Assembly: GCA_046734795.1 (NCBI GenBank)
Contig: JBKPRX010000038.1
Location: 1-7,379 of the forward strand
DNA length: 7,379 nucleotides
Direction: 5' to 3'
From: JBKPRX01 sp046734795
GTDB taxonomy: Bacteria > Actinomycetota > Thermoleophilia > Gaiellales > Gaiellaceae
Part shown: positions 6,177 through 7,379 of the stretch, piece after piece
Layout: the number at the start of each line of letters is the position of its first letter
How positions within the stretch are numbered: position 1 is the first letter of the stretch
The notes under the pieces: model-generated
Told to the model about the DNA's origin: nothing
The model's input: only the letters and a program-made list of their open reading frames with translations
Databases searched by the model: none
Program-made: the position numbers and the translations under genes

Positions 6177-6974
6177 GTGGGGTGGACGTTCGACCCGCTG
6201 CAGGTCGCGCCCGTCGTGGTCGCCGCAGCGGCGTACGCCGTGCGCGCGCGGACGCTGGCGCGCCGCGGGCGGCCGGTGCCGTGGACGAAGGTCGCTTGCT
6301 TCGCCGCGGGCCTCGCCGTTGTCTTCGTCGCGCTCGTCTCGCCGCTCGACACGATCGGCGAGTCGCGCCTCTTCGGCGTCCACATGGCGCAGCACTTGCT
6401 GCTCGGCGACATCGCCCCGCTGCTCGTCGTACTCGGGCTGAGCGGACCGCTGCTACGTCCTCTGCTCGCACCGCGCGTGCTCCGGCCACTGCGCTCCCTG
6501 ACGCATCCGCTCGTCGCGCTGCCGTTGTGGGCGGCGAACATGTGCATCTGGCACGTGCCGCGGCTGTACGACGCTGCGCTTGCACACGACGCGATTCACG
6601 CGCTCGAGCATGCGTGTTTCTTCGCTGCCGGCCTGCTGCTCTGGACGACCCTGCTCGGCCTTCTGCCGGGCCCGCGCTGGTACGGCTTCGGTGCGCGCGC
6701 GGCGTCGCTCGTGGTCGTCTGGATCGTCGGTGGCACCCTCGCGAACGTCTTCCTCTGGAGCGACCGCGCGTACTACACGCCGTACGTCGAGGCACCACGG
6801 ACCTGGGGGCTCTCGCCGCTCGACGACCAGCGTCTCGGCGGCGGCCTGATGCTCGTCGAGATGACAGTCGTCGTCGCGTGCGTCTTCGTCTGGCTCGGGC
6901 TGCGCTGGTTCGCTACTGCGGCGGAGCGGCAGCGCCCGGCTGATCCAGGCATCTCTGCTCCCGACGCCGCGTGA
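6177..6974 (+). CDS. ctaG: Cytochrome c oxidase assembly factor, CtaG/Caa3 family
   Basis: Multi-helix membrane protein of the caa3 CtaG family, needed for assembly of caa3 oxidase in Bacillus and thought to act in copper delivery. From GTG at 6177 it has 265 residues. Family landmarks are WTFDPL near the N-terminus, SPLDTIGESRLFGVHMAQHLLL with H69 and H73, IWHVPRLYDAAL with H126, HDAIHALEH with H137, H141, E144 and H145, and LDDQRLGGGLM near the end. The histidines and acidic residues are plausible copper ligands; that is inference. An alternative GTG at 6141 would add 12 residues but would start only 4 bp from the divergent ctaC start and has no ribosome binding site. The start at 6177 sits right after a good -10 box. 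It is transcribed away from the operon whose product it would help assemble. Confidence 0.92.
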   Translation: MGWTFDPLQVAPVVVAAAAYAVRARTLARRGRPVPWTKVACFAAGLAVVFVALVSPLDTIGESRLFGVHMAQHLLLGDIAPLLVVLGLSGPLLRPLLAPRVLRPLRSLTHPLVALPLWAANMCIWHVPRLYDAALAHDAIHALEHACFFAAGLLLWTTLLGLLPGPRWYGFGARAASLVVVWIVGGTLANVFLWSDRAYYTPYVEAPRTWGLSPLDDQRLGGGLMLVEMTVVVACVFVWLGLRWFATAAERQRPADPGISAPDAA

Positions 6975-7000
6975 TCTGCCCGGCGGCCTCCGTCCCGCGT

Positions 7001-7006
7001 TAAGCT
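7001..7006 (+). promoter_or_regulatory. Possible -10 box upstream of the TPP riboswitch
   Basis: TAAGCT fits the actinobacterial TANNNT pattern and lies 3 nt before the first base of the predicted P1 stem, so transcription could start at or just inside the aptamer. No good -35 box is visible in the 34 nt after ctaG. Read-through from ctaG is also possible, since I see no terminator between them. Confidence 0.3.
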
Positions 7007-7008
7007 GG

Positions 7009-7086
7009 TCGCACCGGGGTGCCCGAAGCACGGGCTGAGATCACACCCGTTGAACCTGATCCGGTTCGCACCGGCGGAGGGAGCGA
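7009..7086 (+). promoter_or_regulatory. TPP riboswitch (THI element) controlling the downstream permease gene
   Basis: The conserved TPP aptamer core is present: GGGGTGC (7016-7022), GGGCTGAGAT (7032-7041), CACCC (7044-7048), GAACCTGAT (7052-7060) and GGCGGAGGGA (7073-7082). Helices can be drawn directly: P1 7009-7012 with 7083-7086; P2 GGGTG 7017-7021 with CACCC 7044-7048; a short P3 7022-7025 with 7031-7034 (loop AAGCA); and the outer arm CCGGT 7061-7065 with ACCGG 7070-7074 (loop TCGC). It binds thiamine pyrophosphate. The aptamer ends on the base before the ATG, and the GGAGG ribosome binding site lies inside it, so ligand binding would block translation initiation directly, without a separate expression platform. 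Identity is secure; the mechanism is inferred from the geometry. Confidence 0.95.
7076..7080 (+). promoter_or_regulatory. Shine-Dalgarno site inside the TPP aptamer
   Basis: GGAGG lies 6 nt before the ATG at 7087 and fixes that start codon. The same bases belong to the conserved 3' strand of the aptamer, between the outer arm and P1. Ribosome binding and TPP-bound folding should therefore exclude each other. Confidence 0.8.
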
Positions 7087-7379
7087 ATGACGAGCGAGAC
7101 ACCGTCCTGGGGCATCGAGCCCGTTCCGGAGCGGCTCCGGGTGCTCGGCGGACTCGACACGGTTCTCCTCTGGGGGAACCTCGCGGTGAGTCTGCTCGTC
7201 ATCGTGGCCGGCGCGCTCCTCGTGCCGGGGCTCTCGCTACGCCAGGCGCTCCTCGCGATCGTCAGCGCCTCGGTTGTCGGCTGCGTACTGCTCGGTCTCG
7301 CGGCTGCGATCGGAACCGACGCGCGCGTCCCGGCGATGGTGTTGATGCGGGCGCCGCTCGGCACGCGGGGCTCATATCT
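7087..7379 (+). CDS. cytX: NCS1-family permease, CytX-like (hydroxymethylpyrimidine/thiamine precursor uptake), N-terminal part (runs off right edge)
   Basis: Probable proton- or sodium-coupled importer of a thiamine precursor. Only 97 residues are visible. They hold the NCS1 N-terminus: WGIEPVPERLR (8-18), a first helix LLWGNLAVSLLVIVAGALLV (27-46), a second helix at about 53-74, and the loop and motif DARVPAMVLMRAPLGTRGSY (78-97), matching the NCS1 pattern of R, then P-x-G, then G-S before helix 3. The family imports cytosine, purines, allantoin or thiamine-related pyrimidines. The TPP riboswitch immediately upstream argues for the CytX branch, which takes up hydroxymethylpyrimidine or a related thiamine precursor. 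ATG at 7087 is supported by GGAGG with 6 nt spacing. The substrate assignment rests on riboswitch context; the substrate-site residues are mostly beyond the window. Confidence 0.85.
   Translation, partial: MTSETPSWGIEPVPERLRVLGGLDTVLLWGNLAVSLLVIVAGALLVPGLSLRQALLAIVSASVVGCVLLGLAAAIGTDARVPAMVLMRAPLGTRGSY

Noticed and set aside
5123..6547. N-terminally longer ctaC starting at 6547
   Set aside because: The extension is antisense to ctaG. The lipoprotein signal starts naturally at GTG 6136.
5111..6943. Long plus-strand open frame (610 codons) across ctaC and ctaG
   Set aside because: It is antisense to ctaC and out of frame with ctaG, both clearly assigned. The composition is low-complexity Arg/Ala.
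6975..7008. Possible rho-independent terminator after ctaG
   Set aside because: The segment is G+C-rich but has no hairpin followed by a T run.

Overview
The window is G+C-rich bacterial DNA. It is almost entirely filled by a terminal respiratory gene cluster, followed by the start of a thiamine-regulated transporter gene. The Rieske subunit with three membrane helices and a Tat-like motif, and the membrane-anchored dihaem QcrC, are of the actinobacterial type. The caa3-type oxidase subunit II, a lipoprotein with its own cytochrome c domain, is not what mycobacteria or corynebacteria have. I infer a deep-branching actinobacterium, perhaps of class Thermoleophilia. That placement is an inference from gene style, not from a marker gene.

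Minus strand, read from right to left (6136 down to 1): ctaC (CuA subunit II with fused cytochrome c), ctaD (subunit I), ctaE (five-helix subunit III), an unrecognised 124-residue three-helix membrane protein, qcrC (dihaem cytochrome c), qcrA (Rieske) and qcrB (cytochrome b, cut by the left edge). Every junction overlaps by 1 to 8 nt, so this looks like one translationally coupled operon. It would build a menaquinol:cytochrome c reductase and a caa3 oxidase together. Electrons would pass from quinol to the Rieske centre and QcrC haems, then to the CtaC cytochrome c domain, CuA, haem a and haem a3/CuB.

Plus strand, right part: ctaG, a copper-related oxidase assembly factor, is divergent from ctaC across a very short gap and appears to have a leaderless promoter. 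It is followed by a clear TPP riboswitch (7009-7086) that ends immediately before the start codon of an NCS1-family permease resembling CytX (hydroxymethylpyrimidine/thiamine precursor uptake), cut by the right edge.

No stretch longer than about 110 bases lacks a coding gene. I see no tRNA, rRNA, CRISPR array, insertion sequence or phage gene. The most notable points are: subunit I lacks the canonical K-channel lysine and the usual Mg-site histidine; the small unknown membrane protein sits between the oxidase and reductase genes; the operon carries both a dihaem QcrC and a cytochrome c-fused subunit II; and the riboswitch aptamer contains the ribosome binding site.
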